Shown: in pieces, positions 27,443-37,616 of the stretch | Layout: each line of letters opens with the position of its first letter | How positions within the stretch are numbered: the stretch's first letter is position 1 | NCBI RefSeq assembly: GCF_900114735.1 | Contig: NZ_FOUA01000001.1 | Coordinates: 322,278 to 386,277, forward strand | Length of the DNA: 64,000 nt | Source: Halopseudomonas bauzanensis | Lineage (GTDB): Bacteria > Pseudomonadota > Gammaproteobacteria > Pseudomonadales > Pseudomonadaceae | Reading direction: 5' to 3' | The notes under the pieces: generated by a model | Seen by the model: the letters and a program-made list of their open reading frames with translations, nothing else | What the model was told of the DNA's origin: nothing | Databases searched by the model: none | Position numbers and translations under genes: made by a program

Positions 27443-28876
27443 TTAGTCTGCCTCCACAATCTGCAACCGCACATTGCGCCGCTGGATCCACTGGCGGATG
27501 CGCTCCTGTCGATCAGAGGTCAGCGGGTACCGGCGCGCCAGCATGAAGGCTGCCATGTACATGAGCACGGGGCCGATGATGTAAAGCACCCGCAACGACA
27601 TCAACTGTTGCTCGCTGTGCACTGTCTGGGTCGCATCGAAGCCCACCAGCGCCAACAGGCCCAGCGATAAGCCGAGACCGACGGCCATGGCCATCTTCTG
27701 CGCCATGCCGGACATGGCAAAGAACAAGCCGGTGCGATGTTCCTTGCTACGCGCCGTGTCCAGATCGACGATATCAGCCAGCATCGACAGCGGCAAAAAC
27801 TGGAAGGCCGCAAAGCAGAAGCCCTTGATTGCGAACATGATGGCAAACGGCAACAGCTGGCCAGCCTGCAGGAAGAACATGCCAAGGATACTGAGACTGG
27901 AGATGCCGACCGCCACACAGAAAGCGCGGTGCTTGCCAATCCGGCGCCCCAGCGCCAGCCAGAATGGGATACCCAGGATGCCAATGCCGAAATACAGCAG
28001 ATACATCATGCCGATGTGCGCCTGAATCTGGATCACGTGCTGCATGAAGAACACCGACATGGCATTACGGAAGGATTCACCGGTAATCACGATCAGCAGA
28101 ATCAGCATCAGACGTTTGAACGGCCCGTTATTCTTCAGTACACGCAGCCCCTTCTTCCAATCGGTACGTTGCACCGAACGCGGCGGCGCTTCGCGCACGC
28201 AGGTGACCACCAGCAACACGGTGATGGGCAGCAGGATCAGCAGCAACCAGCCCATCGAGGCCAGAATGGGCCCGTAGCCGATCCCCAGTTCGCCATCGCG
28301 GCCCACCAACCAGACTGCGGTACGCATCAGCAGACTGTCGGTATCGCCCGCCGCATAGCGCGCGCCCAGCGCCTGGACAATGGCCGGCGCCAGGGCAGCG
28401 ATGAACAACCCCAACAGAATGAAACCTTCACGGGAGGCGGTAACGCGGCTGCGCTGATGATAGAGCGTCGACAGCTCCGCTCCCCAGGCGCCGTACGGCA
28501 GCGTGACCATGGTCCAGCCGAGGTACATCAATATGGTCCAGCCCATCAGATGCATGATCCCCGCCCCTTCCGGCGGCATGAAGATCATTACCGTGCCCAG
28601 CAGCATCAGCGGCGTACCCATTATCAGCCAGGGCTTGCGGCGCCCGAACCGCGTCTGCCAGCGATCACTGATCATGCCGACCAGCGGGTCGGTGATGACA
28701 TCGGAAAATCGTGCCAGAACGAGCACCAACGCCATCAACGCCATGTTCAAGCCCATTTCCTGGGCGTAGAACGGTGGGAGATAGACAGCCAGCGGATAAC
28801 CGATGATGGCCAGGGGGATGCCCACGGAACCGTGGACGAGAATGGTTGATCGTTTCAGAATGCCGGACTGACTCAT
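27443..28876 (-). CDS. MFS transporter, GPH (glycoside-pentoside-hexuronide:cation symporter) family
   Basis: A 477-residue 12-span symporter. GPH signatures include RFSDVITDPLVGMISDRWQTRFGRRKPWL (positions about 50-80 after the start) and the second-half GFCFAAFQFLPLSMLADIVD. It would import a sugar or related solute with a cation. No glycosidase or catabolic gene lies nearby, so the substrate is open. ATG at 28876 with GGAG upstream. It is on the same strand as the LplT operon but separated by 196 bases and a REP element. Confidence 0.83.
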   Translation of the reverse strand: MSQSGILKRSTILVHGSVGIPLAIIGYPLAVYLPPFYAQEMGLNMALMALVLVLARFSDVITDPLVGMISDRWQTRFGRRKPWLIMGTPLMLLGTVMIFMPPEGAGIMHLMGWTILMYLGWTMVTLPYGAWGAELSTLYHQRSRVTASREGFILLGLFIAALAPAIVQALGARYAAGDTDSLLMRTAVWLVGRDGELGIGYGPILASMGWLLLILLPITVLLVVTCVREAPPRSVQRTDWKKGLRVLKNNGPFKRLMLILLIVITGESFRNAMSVFFMQHVIQIQAHIGMMYLLYFGIGILGIPFWLALGRRIGKHRAFCVAVGISSLSILGMFFLQAGQLLPFAIMFAIKGFCFAAFQFLPLSMLADIVDLDTARSKEHRTGLFFAMSGMAQKMAMAVGLGLSLGLLALVGFDATQTVHSEQQLMSLRVLYIIGPVLMYMAAFMLARRYPLTSDRQERIRQWIQRRNVRLQIVEAD

Positions 28877-29171
28877 GGGACGACTCCGTTGGTCAGGCAG
28901 GGAGCCAGGCCCCGCCCCTTTTCTTGTAATAGTCGATGCGAGTCTATGCCAGCCGGCGATCAATATCCGAACCTGATTTCAACGAGATGTAACGAGGGTT
29001 TGCCCAGGCACCGCGCCGTACCGCTGCGCATCAGGACTGGCGCGGCATCCAGACATCATCAGAGCGGACGATGGGCGATATTCAGCGCACTGATGCCGTC
29101 TACAAGGGGGTTGCGCACTACTTAAGCGGACCGCCCGTCTGTCTTTTTGCGAATCGCATCGATAGTTGTTT

Positions 29172-29190
29172 GACAATTATTCTCATTATG
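29172..29190 (+). promoter_or_regulatory. Fur box upstream of bfd
   Basis: The 19 bases match the Fur consensus (GATAATGATAATCATTATC) at 14 positions and retain TCATTAT. TTGACA at 29170-29175 overlaps it and could be the -35. It lies 45 bases before the bfd ATG. This predicts that bfd is derepressed in low iron. The remainder of the 28877-29235 gap contains no gene or element I can support. Confidence 0.75.
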
Positions 29191-29235
29191 ATTAGCGTAT
29201 AGCCATTGCTCAGCTGACACCTTGGAGTGGCACCG

Positions 29236-29445
29236 ATGTACGTATGTCTTTGCAAGGGAATTACCGATACCCAGATTCGCGACGCTGTTACCGATGGCGC
29301 CTGCAGCATGCGGGATCTGCGAGAACGTCTGGATGTCGCCAATCAATGCGGTAAATGCGGTCGTGAGTGCAAGTCCATCATCGGTGAATACCGCCAGGCT
29401 GCCACCACCAGCTTCGTCAACGCAGGACAGTTCGCAATGGCATGA
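29236..29445 (+). CDS. bfd: bacterioferritin-associated ferredoxin
   Basis: A 69-residue [2Fe-2S] protein with the cysteine pattern C-L-C (YVCLCKGITD) and CGKC (NQCGKCGRECKS). Known role: docks on bacterioferritin and delivers electrons to the core so that stored iron is released. ATG at 29236 with GGAGTGG upstream. It is 120 bases before bfr, on the same strand, and preceded by a Fur box. Confidence 0.95.
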   Translation: MYVCLCKGITDTQIRDAVTDGACSMRDLRERLDVANQCGKCGRECKSIIGEYRQAATTSFVNAGQFAMA

Positions 29446-29565
29446 ATGCGTCTTGCATGCCATCGCGAAACATTTCTATCTTCTTGATTTTCAAGGCTTG
29501 TATTTGACAGTTCGCCGCGCGGATAGCACACTCAGTGAATTGATCCCGCACTGAGGAATTCCGTC

Positions 29566-30033
29566 ATGAAAGGCGACGCACAGGCAATCCGCCATCTCAA
29601 CATTCTGCTCGGCAACGAGCTGGTTGCCATCAACCAGTACTTCCTGCATGCCCGCATGCTGCAGGATTGGGGTCTGGATAAGCTCGGCGACCATGAATAC
29701 CATGAATCCATCGATGAGATGAAGCATGCCGATGCTCTGACCAAGCGCATCCTGTTTCTTGAAGGCATCCCGAATCTGCAGGATCTGGGCAAATTGCTGA
29801 TCGGCGAAAACACCCGCGAAATCCTCGAATGCGACCTGCGTCTGGAAATGAAGGGCATCCCCGATCTCAAGGCCGCCATCGCCTATTTCGAAAGCATCGG
29901 CGATTACGGCAGCCGAGAGCTGGCCGAAGACATCCTGACCTCGGAAGAAGAGCACGTCGATTGGATCGAAACTCAACTGAGCCTGATCGACAAGGTAGGT
30001 ATCGAGAACTACCAGCAGTCGCAGATCAGCTGA
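29566..30033 (+). CDS. bfr: bacterioferritin, heme-binding type
   Basis: A 155-residue 24-mer-forming iron store. All six ferroxidase ligands are present: E18, E51, H54, E94, E127, H130. M52 provides the heme b ligand at the subunit interface. It pairs with bfd, as with BfrB in Pseudomonas. TTGACA at 29504-29509 suggests a promoter of its own in the 120-base gap after bfd, although the -10 is weak. Confidence 0.96.
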   Translation: MKGDAQAIRHLNILLGNELVAINQYFLHARMLQDWGLDKLGDHEYHESIDEMKHADALTKRILFLEGIPNLQDLGKLLIGENTREILECDLRLEMKGIPDLKAAIAYFESIGDYGSRELAEDILTSEEEHVDWIETQLSLIDKVGIENYQQSQIS

Positions 30034-30051
30034 CAGTTCTACCGTGACAAA

Positions 30052-30080
30052 AAAGAGCCCGCCATATTGGCGGGCTCTTT
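30052..30080. terminator. bidirectional terminator between bfr and pyrF
   Basis: AAAGAGCCCGCCA (30052-30064) and TGGCGGGCTCTTT (30068-30080) form a 13-bp stem with a 3-base loop. T-rich sequence follows on both strands, so it serves the convergent bfr and pyrF transcripts. Confidence 0.9.
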
Positions 30081-30084
30081 CGTT

Positions 30085-30786
30085 TCAGCTGTTCAGGCTG
30101 TCCAGGATATCGGACACCGCTGCCGCCGGGTCTTCGGCACGCGTGATGGGACGCCCGATCACCAGGTAACTGCTACCGTTCTCCATCGCCTGGCGTGGCG
30201 TGACAATGCGCTTCTGATCATCGACACTGGCATCATCCGGGCGGATGCCCGGTGTCACCAGCTTGAAATCCTCGCTGAGTGCGTTTCTAAGCGCTTTCGC
30301 TTCACGCGCCGAGCAGACCACTCCATCCAGGCCGCAATCCTGCGTCAGACGTGCCAGGCGCTGCACCTGCACCATGGGCTCGATATCAATGCCCACTTCC
30401 TGCAGATCTTCCTGCTCCAGACTGGTCAACACCGTGACCGCGGTGAGCAGCGGGCGCGGACCGGAGCGGCGCTCCAGTACCTCGCGGCAGGCTTCCATCA
30501 TCCGCCGGCCACCGCTGGCATGCACATTCACCATCCACACGCTCAGCTCGGCCGCCGACCGAACGGCGCTGGCGGTGGTGTTGGGAATGTCGTGAAACTT
30601 GAGATCCAGAAACACCTCGAATCCCTTGCTCTGCAGCGCCTCCACGATGGCCGGCCCAGTCGCAGTGAACAACTCCTTGCCTACCTTGAGGCGGCACTGT
30701 GCCGGATCGAGACGATCGGCCATGGTGACCGCAGCGGCCATATCGGGGAGGTCCAGGGCAACAATTATCGGGCTATTGCAGGGCAT
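30085..30786 (-). CDS. pyrF: orotidine 5'-phosphate decarboxylase
   Basis: A 233-residue enzyme of de novo pyrimidine synthesis: OMP gives UMP + CO2. It has [10 protein letters not shown] at the N-terminus, the catalytic [10 protein letters not shown] motif, VNVHASGG and the phosphate-binding [15 protein letters not shown] segments. It is downstream of lapB, separated by 42 bases, in a minus-strand cluster with lapA and lapB. Confidence 0.96.
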   Translation of the reverse strand: MPCNSPIIVALDLPDMAAAVTMADRLDPAQCRLKVGKELFTATGPAIVEALQSKGFEVFLDLKFHDIPNTTASAVRSAAELSVWMVNVHASGGRRMMEACREVLERRSGPRPLLTAVTVLTSLEQEDLQEVGIDIEPMVQVQRLARLTQDCGLDGVVCSAREAKALRNALSEDFKLVTPGIRPDDASVDDQKRIVTPRQAMENGSSYLVIGRPITRAEDPAAAVSDILDSLNS

Positions 30787-30828
30787 TTATCTTTCCTGTG
30801 TCAGATGGTTCGCAGCGACGGGCTGGCG

Positions 30829-32007
30829 CTAAGCCGGCTCCGGCCCTTTCAAAGGTCTTGTCGTTGACCAGCCGTGGCAGGTCGGGCATTGCCAGTGCAG
30901 CTGCCTGCCGGAAAAACCGCAGGCCTGGCAGCGATACTTGTGCTTGTCGATCAGCAATGTTTCAACGATCCCGCGCAGAATCATCAGATTGGCGCGCCCA
31001 CGGGGCTCAACATTATCCTTGTGCAGATCAATCAGGTACAGCAATCCGCGCAGGGAGGGCTGCTGCTGCAGGTGGGCAAGCACGTACCGGCTGGTAGCAG
31101 CAAGTCCGGCGCGCTTGTTCAACTCATCGGCACGCGCCAGCACGGTCGCCACCATCGGCGGTTGGGCATTTTCCAGTACCTCGTCGAGAAAAGCCAGCAG
31201 ATCCAGATGATCAGCCGCCGCAAGGCTCTGCAATAGCGGCAGCGCCTGGGGAATGAAATCCGGATCGTTCACCGCCAACCGGCGCAGCCACTTGAGCACC
31301 TCACGATCACGCCCCTGCCCCGCCTCCAGCTCGGCCAGCATCAGCATGGCGCGCACCGAGTTGCGCTGGGTAGCAAGCGCATCCAGCAGATGGCGCCGCG
31401 CCTGCGGCCACTCCTGACGCGCCTGCGCCTCGCGGGCCAGTTCGCAGTGATAATGGGCCAAGGTGACCGCGAAGCTCTCTCGCTCACGCAACAGGCGCTT
31501 GCCTACTGCCACCGCCTGTTGCCAGTCACGCTCGCGCTCGTGAATGCGCACCAGATCGGACAGCGCATCGGCGCTGAGGCTGGAGCCCGATTCCACCAGC
31601 TCGTCCAGCAGCCGTTCGGCCCGATGGTGCAACCCGACCGCCAGATAATCCCGAGCCAGCTCGAACTGCACCCGGTCGGCTTGCTGGGTAGTGAGATTGG
31701 GCCGCGCCAGTAGATTCTGGTGCACCTTGATCGCCCGCTCGACATCACCACGCTGACAGAACAGCTTGCCGATGGCGATATGGGTCTCAACCGTTTCGGG
31801 GTTGACCTCAAGGGCGCGGATAAAAGTCTCGATCGCCTCGTCCGGTTGCTCATTGAGCAAGTAGTTGAGGCCGATGAAATATTGCTTGTCGATGGCACTA
31901 CCGTGGGGCGCCAGCATTACGCCGACCTTGATGGCCTCACGGCGACCAAGAAACCAGCCAATACCCAGCGCCGCCACGAACAAGCCGAGGAACATCAGTT
32001 CCTGCAT
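30829..32007 (-). CDS. lapB: LapB (YciM), lipopolysaccharide assembly protein B
   Basis: A 392-residue inner-membrane-anchored protein (transmembrane helix at about 3-20) with a cytoplasmic series of TPR repeats and a C-terminal rubredoxin-type metal site (C360-Q-A-C363 and C374-P-T-C377). Known role: adaptor between FtsH and LpxC that tunes lipopolysaccharide synthesis. It starts 5 bases after lapA. Confidence 0.94.
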   Translation of the reverse strand: MQELMFLGLFVAALGIGWFLGRREAIKVGVMLAPHGSAIDKQYFIGLNYLLNEQPDEAIETFIRALEVNPETVETHIAIGKLFCQRGDVERAIKVHQNLLARPNLTTQQADRVQFELARDYLAVGLHHRAERLLDELVESGSSLSADALSDLVRIHERERDWQQAVAVGKRLLRERESFAVTLAHYHCELAREAQARQEWPQARRHLLDALATQRNSVRAMLMLAELEAGQGRDREVLKWLRRLAVNDPDFIPQALPLLQSLAAADHLDLLAFLDEVLENAQPPMVATVLARADELNKRAGLAATSRYVLAHLQQQPSLRGLLYLIDLHKDNVEPRGRANLMILRGIVETLLIDKHKYRCQACGFSGRQLHWQCPTCHGWSTTRPLKGPEPA

Positions 32008-32012
32008 GGCAA

Positions 32013-32312
32013 TCAGCCTTTGACAGCCTGGGTACGCAGCTTGTCGACTTCCTTGCGATAGCGATTGAGTTCATTGCTCTGCACCATCAAACGCAGCCGC
32101 AGGCGGGTGGTCAGCAGCCAGCCAATCAGAACACCCAGCACACTGCCGAGAATGAAGGCGATGATGATGAAAAGGGAAACCGGATATTCGGGAGAGGATA
32201 TTTCAAGAAACTGCAACGCGATGTTCTGCTGGTTTTCCAGCATGAAATCGATGGTCGCCAGTGCTACCAACAACAGCACGATGATCAGCACCGCGCGTTT
32301 CAGCCATTGCAT
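32013..32312 (-). CDS. lapA: LapA domain protein (YciS), lipopolysaccharide assembly protein A
   Basis: A 99-residue inner-membrane protein with two transmembrane segments (about 4-23 and 45-67) and a basic C-terminal coiled tail (LRLRLMVQSNELNRYRKEVD). Known partner of LapB. The ATG at 32312 gives MQWLKRAVLI; the longer frame reaching 32612 runs through ihfB and is not supported. Confidence 0.92.
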   Translation of the reverse strand: MQWLKRAVLIIVLLLVALATIDFMLENQQNIALQFLEISSPEYPVSLFIIIAFILGSVLGVLIGWLLTTRLRLRLMVQSNELNRYRKEVDKLRTQAVKG

Positions 32313-32379
32313 GCCGCCACTCCCCTTTCTTGTGCAGGGAGGCAGTATAGCGCAGCCTGAGGATGAGTCATATGCCGGG

Positions 32380-32673
32380 TCAGGCGGTTTCCAGCGAGTC
32401 GTTGACCCGATCCCGCAACTCTTTACCGGGTTTGAAATGCGGCACGTACTTGCCGTCGAGCTGTACCGACTCGCCGGTCTTGGGATTACGGCCGACACGC
32501 GGCGCCCGATAATGCAGCGAGAAGCTGCCAAACCCTCGTATCTCGATACGCTCGCCCGTGGCCAGCGCGGTCGACATATGTTCCAGCATAGTCTTGATGG
32601 CCAGCTCCACATCCTTGGCTGATAACTGGCCCTGTTGTTCGACTATACGTTCGATCAACTCCGACTTGGTCAT
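32380..32673 (-). CDS. ihfB: integration host factor subunit beta
   Basis: A 97-residue HU-family DNA-bending protein. It has [10 protein letters not shown] at the N-terminus, the [10 protein letters not shown] strand and the DNA-binding arm [10 protein letters not shown] with the intercalating proline. It pairs with IhfA (not in this window). It follows rpsA after a strong terminator and precedes lapA by 67 bases, the standard Pseudomonas order. Confidence 0.96.
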   Translation of the reverse strand: MTKSELIERIVEQQGQLSAKDVELAIKTMLEHMSTALATGERIEIRGFGSFSLHYRAPRVGRNPKTGESVQLDGKYVPHFKPGKELRDRVNDSLETA

Positions 32674-32790
32674 GATTTTCCCTTTTTATTCAATCGGCTA
32701 GGATCCGTTTTGATTTGTTTTACCATGCTTGACTGGATTTGAACAGCCTGATATGGCCAACCACACCAGACCAGGAACAGCGAGCACAAA

Positions 32791-32814
32791 AAAGGGCGAC
32801 CGAAGTCGCCCTTT
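32791..32814 (-). terminator. rho-independent terminator of rpsA
   Basis: AAAGGGCGAC (32791-32800) and GTCGCCCTTT (32805-32814) form a 10-bp stem with a CGAA loop, read on the minus strand as TTCG. A T6 tract follows on the minus strand. It separates rpsA from ihfB. Confidence 0.9.
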
Positions 32815-32835
32815 TTCAATGGATCACACTGGCAA

Positions 32836-34518
32836 TCAGTTGCCCTTGTTTTCCATCTGTTGCTTGATCAGATCACCAATGGTGGTCGGACCGGCAGCCA
32901 GCATTTCCTGCTTGCGCAGGTCCTGGATGGCTTCTTTCTCGTCTTCAACGTCCTTGGCCTTGATCGACAGGCTGATGACACGGCTCTTGCGGTCAACGCT
33001 GATGATCTTGGCTTCGACTTCGTCGCCGACGTTCAGCACGTTGCGCGCATCTTCAACGCGGTCACGGCTGATTTCGGAGGCCTTCAGAGTACCTTCGATG
33101 TCTTCGACCAGGGTGATTACCGCGCCCTTGGCGTCAACTTCCTTGACGGTACCGGTAACGATGGTGCCTTTCTCGTTCAGGGATACGAAGTTGGAGAACG
33201 GATCGTCTTCCAGCTGCTTGATACCCAGGGAGATGCGCTCGCGCTCCGGATCGACCGACAGGATGACGGTTTCGATCTCGTCGCCCTTCTTGAAGCGACG
33301 TACGGCTTCTTCGCCGACTTCGTTCCAGGAGATATCGGACAGGTGAACCAGACCATCGATGCCGCCGTCCAGACCAATGAAGATACCGAAATCGGTGATC
33401 GACTTGATGGAGCCGGAGATCTTGTCGCCCTTGTTGAACTTGCTGGAGAACTCTTCCCACGGGTTCATCTTGCACTGCTTGATGCCCAGGGAGATACGAC
33501 GACGATCTTCGTCGATATCCAGAACCATGACTTCCACTTCGTCGCCAACCTGAACGACCTTGGAAGGATGGATGTTCTTGTTGGTCCAATCCATTTCGGA
33601 AACGTGAACCAGGCCTTCAACACCCTCTTCCAGCTCGGCGAAGCAGCCGTAGTCGGTGAGGTTGGTGACCTTGGCGTTGACACGAGTGCCTTCCGGATAG
33701 CGACCGGTGATGGCAACCCATGGATCTTCGCCCAGCTGCTTCAGACCCAGGGAAACGCGGTTGCGCTCGCGGTCGAACTTCAGCACTTTGACGTCGATCT
33801 CATCGCCAACGTTGACGATTTCGGACGGATGCTTGATGCGCTTCCAGGCCATGTCGGTGATGTGCAGCAGACCATCTACGCCGCCCAGGTCAACGAACGC
33901 ACCGTAGTCGGTGAGGTTCTTGACGATACCTTTGACAACCTGGCCTTCCTGCAGGGTTTCCAGCAGGGCTTCGCGCTCGGCACTGTTCTCGGCTTCGAGA
34001 ACGGCGCGACGGGAAACGACAACGTTGTTGCGCTTCTGGTCGAGCTTGATGACCTTGAATTCCAGTTCCTTGCCTTCCAGGTGCGCGGTGTCGCGGACCG
34101 GACGGACGTCGACCAGGGAACCCGGCAGGAACGCACGAATGGTGTTGACGTCGACGGTAAAGCCACCTTTGACCTTGCCGTTGATGACACCCTTGACGAT
34201 TTCTTCTGCGGCGAAAGCTGCTTCGAGGACTTTCCAGGATTCGGCGCGCTTGGCCTTCTCACGGGACAGTTTGGTTTCACCGAAACCGTCTTCGACGGCG
34301 TCCAGTGCAACGTGTACCTCATCACCCACGCTGATGGTCAGTTCGCCCTGATCGTTCAGGAACTGCTCGCGCGGAATGACACCCTCGGATTTCAGGCCGG
34401 CGTGAACGGTGACCCAGTCAGAGTCGATGTCCACAACGATACCGGTGATGATGGAGCCTGGCTCCATATCAAGGGTTTTCAGGCTTTCTTCAAAAAGTTC
34501 GGCAAAGCTTTCGCTCAT
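32836..34518 (-). CDS. rpsA: 30S ribosomal protein S1
   Basis: A 560-residue protein with six S1 RNA-binding repeats, for example the [39 protein letters not shown] and [20 protein letters not shown] units. It binds mRNA leaders on the 30S subunit. Full length and intact. It lies downstream of cmk, with a 156-base gap that contains a TATAAT element and a leader hairpin, so it has its own promoter. Confidence 0.97.
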   Translation of the reverse strand: MSESFAELFEESLKTLDMEPGSIITGIVVDIDSDWVTVHAGLKSEGVIPREQFLNDQGELTISVGDEVHVALDAVEDGFGETKLSREKAKRAESWKVLEAAFAAEEIVKGVINGKVKGGFTVDVNTIRAFLPGSLVDVRPVRDTAHLEGKELEFKVIKLDQKRNNVVVSRRAVLEAENSAEREALLETLQEGQVVKGIVKNLTDYGAFVDLGGVDGLLHITDMAWKRIKHPSEIVNVGDEIDVKVLKFDRERNRVSLGLKQLGEDPWVAITGRYPEGTRVNAKVTNLTDYGCFAELEEGVEGLVHVSEMDWTNKNIHPSKVVQVGDEVEVMVLDIDEDRRRISLGIKQCKMNPWEEFSSKFNKGDKISGSIKSITDFGIFIGLDGGIDGLVHLSDISWNEVGEEAVRRFKKGDEIETVILSVDPERERISLGIKQLEDDPFSNFVSLNEKGTIVTGTVKEVDAKGAVITLVEDIEGTLKASEISRDRVEDARNVLNVGDEVEAKIISVDRKSRVISLSIKAKDVEDEKEAIQDLRKQEMLAAGPTTIGDLIKQQMENKGN

Positions 34519-34594
34519 TTGGATTCCTGTAAAAGTGTAATAAGGCAGTAACCGCCTGGCCGCTCAAACGCGTGCCCTGCAGCCAACTTGCCCG

Positions 34595-34625
34595 CCACGC
34601 CACCAGCTTGCGTGGGTTGATTATA
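34595..34625 (-). promoter_or_regulatory. rpsA -10 element and leader hairpin
   Basis: On the minus strand, TATAAT (34620-34625) is a perfect -10, but no good -35 lies at the right distance. Just downstream, CCACGC (34595-34600) and GCGTGG (34610-34615) form a 6-bp stem in a leader of nearly 100 bases. S1 is known to repress its own mRNA in enteric bacteria through structured leaders; a similar role here is inference. Confidence 0.45.
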
Positions 34626-34674
34626 TTGATACCTTTTCCGGTAGTGCTGATTACCCGGTCAAGGACTCGCCTGA

Positions 34675-35370
34675 TCAGTCCAGCAGGTTGCGCTTGCGCG
34701 CTTCCGTCTGCACTGCTTCAAGTACTTTTTCGATGCTCATATGCGAAGAATCGATCAGGATGGCATCCTCAGCTGGCCGCAATGGCGCGATGCTGCGGTT
34801 CATATCCCGCTCGTCCCTGGCATTTATTTCATCGAGAAGACCCGCAAGACTAGCAGTTTCGCCCTTTTCGAGCAACTGCCGGTAACGGCGTTCAGCACGG
34901 ATTTCCGGGCTGGCGGTCAGAAATATCTTCAGTTGGGCATCGGGAAACACCACAGTACCCATATCGCGGCCATCGGCGACCAGCCCGGGCGCCTCGCGAA
35001 AGGCCTGCTGACGGCCCAGCAGCGCCTGACGAACGGCTGGCAGGGAAGCCACACGGGATGCGCCGGCGCCGGCCGTTTCGGTGCGAATACCCCGGGTAAC
35101 ATCCTCGCCTTCGAGAATGATGCGCTGCTCCTGGCCTTCTTCGGCCAGGAACCGCACGTCCAGATGGGCTGCCAGGCTGGTCAGGGTCTGCTCATCGGCA
35201 AGATCCACCCCGTGATTGCCGGCGGCGAAGGCCAGCACCCGATACAGTGCACCGGAGTCCAGCAGATTCCAGCCCAGCCGGGCGGCCAGCATGCCGGTGA
35301 GAGTGCCCTTGCCGGAGCCTCCCGGCCCGTCGATGGTGATGACGGGCGCCATGTCTGTGTCAGCAGTCAC
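34675..35370 (-). CDS. cmk: cytidylate kinase
   Basis: A 231-residue (d)CMP kinase with the P-loop [20 protein letters not shown] and the NMP-binding region. I chose the GTG at 35370 because it overlaps the upstream stop in a GTGA motif and has AGGAGG eight bases before it. The in-frame ATG at 35352 has no ribosome site. It is the last gene of the aromatic pathway operon before rpsA. Confidence 0.95.
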   Translation of the reverse strand: MTADTDMAPVITIDGPGGSGKGTLTGMLAARLGWNLLDSGALYRVLAFAAGNHGVDLADEQTLTSLAAHLDVRFLAEEGQEQRIILEGEDVTRGIRTETAGAGASRVASLPAVRQALLGRQQAFREAPGLVADGRDMGTVVFPDAQLKIFLTASPEIRAERRYRQLLEKGETASLAGLLDEINARDERDMNRSIAPLRPAEDAILIDSSHMSIEKVLEAVQTEARKRNLLD

Positions 35371-37616
35371 GCGTTGTCCTCCTGGCGGATATTGATGCCC
35401 ACCGAGCGCGCCAGATCGAGGAAGCCGGGGAACGAGGTGGCGACATGGATGCAGTCAGTGATGCGAATCTCGCCGGTGGCGCGCAGCGAGGCGATGGCGA
35501 AGGACATGGCGATGCGGTGGTCCATGTGGCTGTCAACGGTCGCACTGCCCATCACGCCGCCATCGATGATGATGCCATCGGGAGTCGGCTCGGCCTTGAT
35601 ACCCAGCAGTTGCAGACCATCGGCCATGACCTGGATGCGGTCGGATTCCTTGACCCGCAGCTCTTCAGCGCCGCGCAACACGGTGCGCCCTTCGGCACAG
35701 GCCGCGGCAATGAACAGCGCCGGGAATTCGTCGATCGCCAGAGGCACCTGGTCCAAGGGGATCTCGATACCCTTGAGGCCGGCGTAACGCACCCGGATAT
35801 CGGCGACCGGCTCGCCACCCACTTCGCGTTCGTTGCTCAGGGTGATATCACCGCCCATGGCCCGCAGGATATTGATCACGCCGATGCGGGTCGGATTGAT
35901 GCCCACATGCTCCAGGGTCAGGTCCGAGCCTTCGGCGATGCTGGCCGCAACCATGAAGAAGGCTGCCGAGGAGATATCCGCCGGCACGTCGATCTTGCCG
36001 CCGGTCAGCTTGTGGCCGGATTCAACGGTCGCGGTGGCGCCCTTGACCTGCACCGGGTAGCCGAAGCCCCTGAGCATGCGCTCGGTGTGGTCACGGGTCG
36101 GCGCCGGCTCGGTAACGGAGGTCTTGCCCTCGGCATAGAGACCAGCCAGCAGCAGGCAGGATTTGACCTGGGCGCTGGCCATGGGCATGACATAGTCCAT
36201 CCCCTTGAGCTGGCTCTGGGCGCCATTGATCAGCAGCGGCGGACGACCCTCGGCGGCAGTATCGATGCTTGCCCCCATCTCCCGCAGGGGATTGGCAACA
36301 CGACCCATGGGGCGCTTGCTCAGGGAAGCATCACCGGTCAGTTCGGTGGTGAAGTTCTGCCCGGCCAGCAGGCCCGCCAGCAGCCGCATGGAGGTTCCCG
36401 AATTACCGACATAGATCGGCCCGGGTGGGGCCTGCAGACCGTGCAGGCCGACACCCTGGATGGTGACCCGTCCATGGTGTGGCCCTTCGATGACGACGCC
36501 CATGTCGCGGAATGCCTGCAGGGTGGCAAGACTGTCCTCGCCTTCCAGGAAACCCTCGACCTCGGTCACGCCTTCGGCAATGGAGCCGAGCATGATCGAG
36601 CGATGGGAGATGGACTTGTCACCCGGAACGCGGATACGACCCTGTACGCTGGCGCCGGGATTGGCGATGAAATTGATTGATTGAGTCTGCATGGGTTCCA
36701 TATATGCCCTGCGGGCCAAAATCTTGCTGAAATGCTCGCGTGCGGATCGGGCTCGGGTGAATACCCCCAACAGGGCGTTGGCATCCCCGTCCTCGACCGC
36801 TGCGCGCAAGCGGCTTAAATCGTGGGTGAAGTTGTCCAGGCTGCGCAGAACCGCGTCGCGGTTGGCCAGGAACACATCCCGCCACATGACCGGATCGCTG
36901 GCAGCGATCCGGGTGAAATCTCGAAAACCACCGGCAGCATAGCGGAATATCTCCAGGTTTTCGCTGCGTGAGGCCAGGGTGTCGACCAGCGAAAAGGCCA
37001 GCAGATGCGGCAGGTGGCTGGTCGCTGCCAGCACCTCATCGTGGTCCGCCAGCGGCATATCCTCGACATCCGCGCCCAGCGCCCTCCAGCTCCGGCGCAC
37101 CAGTGTCAACGCGGCCTCGCTGGTCTCGGCCAGCGGCGTCAGTATCACCTTGTGGTTGCGGAACAGCAGTGCATCGGCTGCTTCCACCCCGCTCCGCTCG
37201 GACCCGGCAATCGGATGTCCGGGCACGAACTGTGGCAGTAGATAACCAAAGGCCCCGCGCACGGCATCGACCACAACGTTCTTGGTACTTCCGGCGTCGG
37301 TGATCACTGCCTGGCCCAATTCCAGCTGGGCCAGCTGGCCCAGCACCTGCTCCATGGCCAGCACCGGTACCGCCAGCATGATCAGATCGGCGCCCTGTAC
37401 CGCGCTGGCCAGGTCATCGGTGATGAAGTCGACCACACCCAGGGGCACGGCCTGGCGCAGCGTGGCCGGGTCGCGATCACAGCCCACCACTTCACGGCAC
37501 AGACCGGACTCGCGCATGCCCTTGGCAAAGGAACCGCCGATCAGACCCAGACCGATCACCGCCAGACGACCGATTATCGGCTCGGCAGATGACGTCGTCA
37601 TGACGCTGTCATTCAC
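35367..37616 (-). CDS. tyrA-aroA: fused prephenate dehydrogenase / EPSP synthase
   Basis: A 749-residue bifunctional enzyme. Residues about 1-300 form prephenate dehydrogenase (NAD motif [15 protein letters not shown] and [11 protein letters not shown]), the tyrosine branch. Residues about 315-749 form 3-phosphoshikimate 1-carboxyvinyltransferase ([37 protein letters not shown]), the sixth shikimate step and the target of glyphosate. The fusion is known in Pseudomonas. The start is GTG at 37616, overlapping the hisC stop by 8 bases, or ATG at 37601; I cannot decide. No frameshift at the domain junction. Confidence 0.93.
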   Translation of the reverse strand: MNDSVMTTSSAEPIIGRLAVIGLGLIGGSFAKGMRESGLCREVVGCDRDPATLRQAVPLGVVDFITDDLASAVQGADLIMLAVPVLAMEQVLGQLAQLELGQAVITDAGSTKNVVVDAVRGAFGYLLPQFVPGHPIAGSERSGVEAADALLFRNHKVILTPLAETSEAALTLVRRSWRALGADVEDMPLADHDEVLAATSHLPHLLAFSLVDTLASRSENLEIFRYAAGGFRDFTRIAASDPVMWRDVFLANRDAVLRSLDNFTHDLSRLRAAVEDGDANALLGVFTRARSAREHFSKILARRAYMEPMQTQSINFIANPGASVQGRIRVPGDKSISHRSIMLGSIAEGVTEVEGFLEGEDSLATLQAFRDMGVVIEGPHHGRVTIQGVGLHGLQAPPGPIYVGNSGTSMRLLAGLLAGQNFTTELTGDASLSKRPMGRVANPLREMGASIDTAAEGRPPLLINGAQSQLKGMDYVMPMASAQVKSCLLLAGLYAEGKTSVTEPAPTRDHTERMLRGFGYPVQVKGATATVESGHKLTGGKIDVPADISSAAFFMVAASIAEGSDLTLEHVGINPTRIGVINILRAMGGDITLSNEREVGGEPVADIRVRYAGLKGIEIPLDQVPLAIDEFPALFIAAACAEGRTVLRGAEELRVKESDRIQVMADGLQLLGIKAEPTPDGIIIDGGVMGSATVDSHMDHRIAMSFAIASLRATGEIRITDCIHVATSFPGFLDLARSVGINIRQEDNA

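Noticed and set aside
32860..34551. 563-residue plus-strand open frame over rpsA
   Set aside because: Exact antisense of the conserved S1 repeats; the protein is low-complexity and the opposite frame is clearly ribosomal protein S1.
35445..36680. 411-residue plus-strand frame over tyrA-aroA
   Set aside because: Antisense shadow of the EPSP synthase domain in GC-rich sequence.
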